This document shows, one piece after another, positions 62,610-64,000 of a stretch of 64,000 bases of DNA (position 1 is its first letter; the number at the start of each line of letters is the position of its first letter). Source of the DNA: Bradyrhizobium sp. 141. Its GTDB lineage: Bacteria; Pseudomonadota; Alphaproteobacteria; Rhizobiales; Xanthobacteraceae. The stretch spans positions 62,001-126,000 of the forward strand of contig NZ_JADPKR010000081.1 in the NCBI RefSeq assembly GCF_023074055.1, given 5' to 3'. The notes beneath the pieces are model-generated. The model was given only the letters and a program-made list of their open reading frames with translations, was not told the DNA's origin and ran no database searches. The translations under genes and the position numbers were made by a program.

Positions 62610-62906
62610 TCAGCGCGGTCCGCGCGGACCTGCACCCGGGCCGCTACGACCACCGCGATCACCGCCGGGACCGGCGCCGAACACCGGCTTCGGCTTCATC
62701 GGCAGCAGGCCTTCGCGCTGCAGCTTCTTGCGGGCCAGCTTGCGCGCGCGGCGCACGGCTTCGGCCTTTTCGCGGGCCTTCTTCTCGGAGGGCTTTTCGT
62801 AGTGACCGCGGAGCTTCATCTCGCGGAAAATACCCTCGCGCTGCATCTTCTTCTTCAGCGCCTTGAGGGCTTGATCGACATTGTTATCGCGAACGAGAAC
62901 CTGCAC
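62610..62906 (-). CDS. rpsU: 30S ribosomal protein bS21
   Basis: 98 residues with a GTG start and GAGGA upstream. The core MQVLVRDNNVDQALKALKKK, then QREGIFREMKLRGHYEKPSE, is the bS21 family, which helps 30S subunits engage mRNA. The C-terminal ~30 residues form a Gly/Arg/Pro-rich tail (GPGGDRGGRSGPGAGPRGPR), longer than in E. coli. Such tails are common in Rhizobiales. Confidence 0.95.
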   Translation of the reverse strand: MQVLVRDNNVDQALKALKKKMQREGIFREMKLRGHYEKPSEKKAREKAEAVRRARKLARKKLQREGLLPMKPKPVFGAGPGGDRGGRSGPGAGPRGPR

Positions 62907-63166
62907 GCGGCATCCTCTTCAGTGGATCGGATTTGAATTCTGGTAAGACGAAGGGGATGGCGAAACGCACAAGCCCTTAACCTTGAGGGCGCGGATGTAT
63001 CAGACAAAAGCGGGGATGTCCACCGGCCAGGCGGGGATTCGGGCCAAGTTCAGCCATTAAATAAGGCAGAATACCTCCGTGCGGCCCTGATTTGGGAGAT
63101 TTGACGCCAAGGGTGGGGCCGTTTTCGGAGCCTTGTTCCGGAAACTTTGAAAGTAGGGGACGACAC

Positions 63167-63889
63167 ATGGATATCAAGAAATACGCCGCTGAAGCCATCG
63201 GCACTTTTTGGCTCACATTCGCAGGTTGCGGGAGCGCGGTGATCGCCGCCGGCTTTCCCCAGGTCGGAATCGGCCTGGTCGGTGTTTCCCTCGCGTTCGG
63301 CCTGAGCGTCGTCACCATGGCCTATGCCATCGGCCACATCTCGGGTTGCCATCTCAACCCGGCGGTCACGGTCGGTCTTGCCGCCGGCGGCCGTTTCCCC
63401 GCCGGGCAGATCCTGCCCTATGTGATCGCCCAGGTAGCCGGTGCGATCGTGGCGGCGGGGCTGCTCTACGTCATCGCCAGCGGTGCGCCCGGATTCGACG
63501 TCAGCAAGGGCTTCGCATCCAACGGCTATGATGCGCATTCGCCCGGCCAGTACAGCATGATCGTGTGCTTCCTCACCGAGGTGGTGATGACCATGATGTT
63601 CCTGTTCATCATCATGGGCTCCACTCATGGCCGCGCGCCCGCAGGCTTCGCACCGCTCGCGATCGGGCTCGCGCTGGTGATGATCCATCTCGTCAGCATC
63701 CCCGTTACCAACACGTCGGTGAACCCGGCGCGCAGCACCGGCCCGGCGCTGTTCGTCGGCGGCTGGGCAACGGCTCAGCTGTGGCTGTTCTGGGTCGCGC
63801 CGCTGATCGGCGGCGCGCTGGGTGGGGTGATCTATCGCTGGCTCAGCGAGGAGCCGGCTGGCGTCGTCGCGGGCGCGAAGACGGCGTAG
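63167..63889 (+). CDS. aqpZ: Aquaporin Z
   Basis: 240 residues from ATG 63167, with AGGGGA upstream. Six transmembrane helices with the two half-helix NPA motifs HLNPAVT and SVNPARS. The selectivity-filter region shows an Arg after the second NPA (NPARS) and a Cys in the TNTSV stretch is absent. The opening AAEAIGTFWLTFAGCGSAV is typical AqpZ. It passes water across the inner membrane. Confidence 0.95.
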   Translation: MDIKKYAAEAIGTFWLTFAGCGSAVIAAGFPQVGIGLVGVSLAFGLSVVTMAYAIGHISGCHLNPAVTVGLAAGGRFPAGQILPYVIAQVAGAIVAAGLLYVIASGAPGFDVSKGFASNGYDAHSPGQYSMIVCFLTEVVMTMMFLFIIMGSTHGRAPAGFAPLAIGLALVMIHLVSIPVTNTSVNPARSTGPALFVGGWATAQLWLFWVAPLIGGALGGVIYRWLSEEPAGVVAGAKTA

Positions 63890-63891
63890 GA

Positions 63892-63957
63892 GCGTTTTCG
63901 AGCGAAGTGGATACCGGTTCGCGTCAAGAAAACGCGTCAAACGAAAATCGCGAAGCG
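63892..63957. repeat. Dispersed element (GAGCGTTTTCGAGCGAAGTGG type)
   Basis: After aqpZ, GAGCGTTTTCGAGCGAAGTG, ATACCGGTTCGCGTCAAGAA and AACGCGTCAAACGAAAATCG form a recognisable intergenic element, which I associate with Bradyrhizobium and Rhodopseudomonas genomes. GCGTTTTC and GAAAACGC can pair. The remaining ~40 bases to the window end show no gene. Confidence 0.65.
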
Positions 63958-64000
63958 GGATCGCAGCGAATGCTGCGGTCCCGCTACTTGCTCTTCGTCG

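Overview
The window looks like chromosomal DNA of a Rhizobiales alphaproteobacterium, most likely Bradyrhizobium or a close relative. I infer this from the high GC content, from alphaproteobacterial small families (DUF2312/GapR, DUF1244, DUF1036, DUF2852, aa3-type oxidase subunit IV, three-gene pntAA-pntAB-pntB), from the tol-pal-cpoB-tilS-ftsH order, and from several families of dispersed palindromic repeats that I associate with Bradyrhizobium. No rRNA, tRNA, CRISPR array, insertion sequence or replication origin was recognised.

Region by region. (1) 0-11.8 kb is a regulator-rich stretch. It holds a TetR regulator, a GhrA-like hydroxyacid dehydrogenase, a DGPF/YCII protein translationally coupled to an ECF42-like sigma factor, SRPBCC and VOC proteins, small secreted proteins, an SDR, a soluble chemoreceptor with three PAS domains, two more YCII-type proteins, and a WHG-type TetR next to a DUF2852 membrane protein. 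A 19-bp palindrome is shared by the TetR start region and the DUF2852 promoter. (2) 12-13.8 kb carries two peptidoglycan hydrolases (GH19 and NlpC/P60-like), each with a C-terminal peptidoglycan-binding domain. (3) 13.9-17 kb holds a fatty-acid desaturase, a CysE-type acetyltransferase and a DUF2231 membrane protein. (4) 17.4-29.8 kb is the cell-envelope locus tolQ-tolR-tolA-tolB, then a GGDEF/EAL protein and a FeeM/LuxI-superfamily acyltransferase, then pal-cpoB-tilS-ftsH. (5) 29.9-39.2 kb is more accessory. It holds a class C beta-lactamase-fold hydrolase, two tandem RTX-like repeat proteins, two overlapping GT-C-like membrane proteins, a Flp/Fap pilin and a PAP2-like phosphatase.

(6) 39.4-44.5 kb holds a TetR regulator, pyruvate kinase coupled to a DUF1036 protein, DUF1244, the nucleoid protein GapR (DUF2312), DUF1801 and a basic conserved protein. 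(7) 44.7-50.7 kb holds a DUF882/MepK-like endopeptidase, a YcbB-type L,D-transpeptidase and an NtrC-type response regulator. (8) 50.8-56.7 kb holds a PepF-type M3 peptidase, an AbrB-Doc toxin-antitoxin module with its own palindromic operator, oxidase subunit IV and the transhydrogenase operon. (9) 56.7-64 kb holds an alpha/beta hydrolase overlapping an Na+/H+ antiporter, ChaA, a cupin, a Pro/Ala-rich anchored protein, a TPR lipoprotein, bS21 and aquaporin Z.

The dominant theme is the cell envelope: Tol-Pal constriction, FtsH quality control, making and cutting of 3-3 crosslinks, secreted peptidoglycan hydrolases, RTX-like surface proteins and a pilin. The strongest candidates for undescribed biology are the acyltransferase plus c-di-GMP insertion inside tol-pal, the duplicated RTX-like proteins with a roughly 40-residue repeat, and the GT-C pair beside the pilin.
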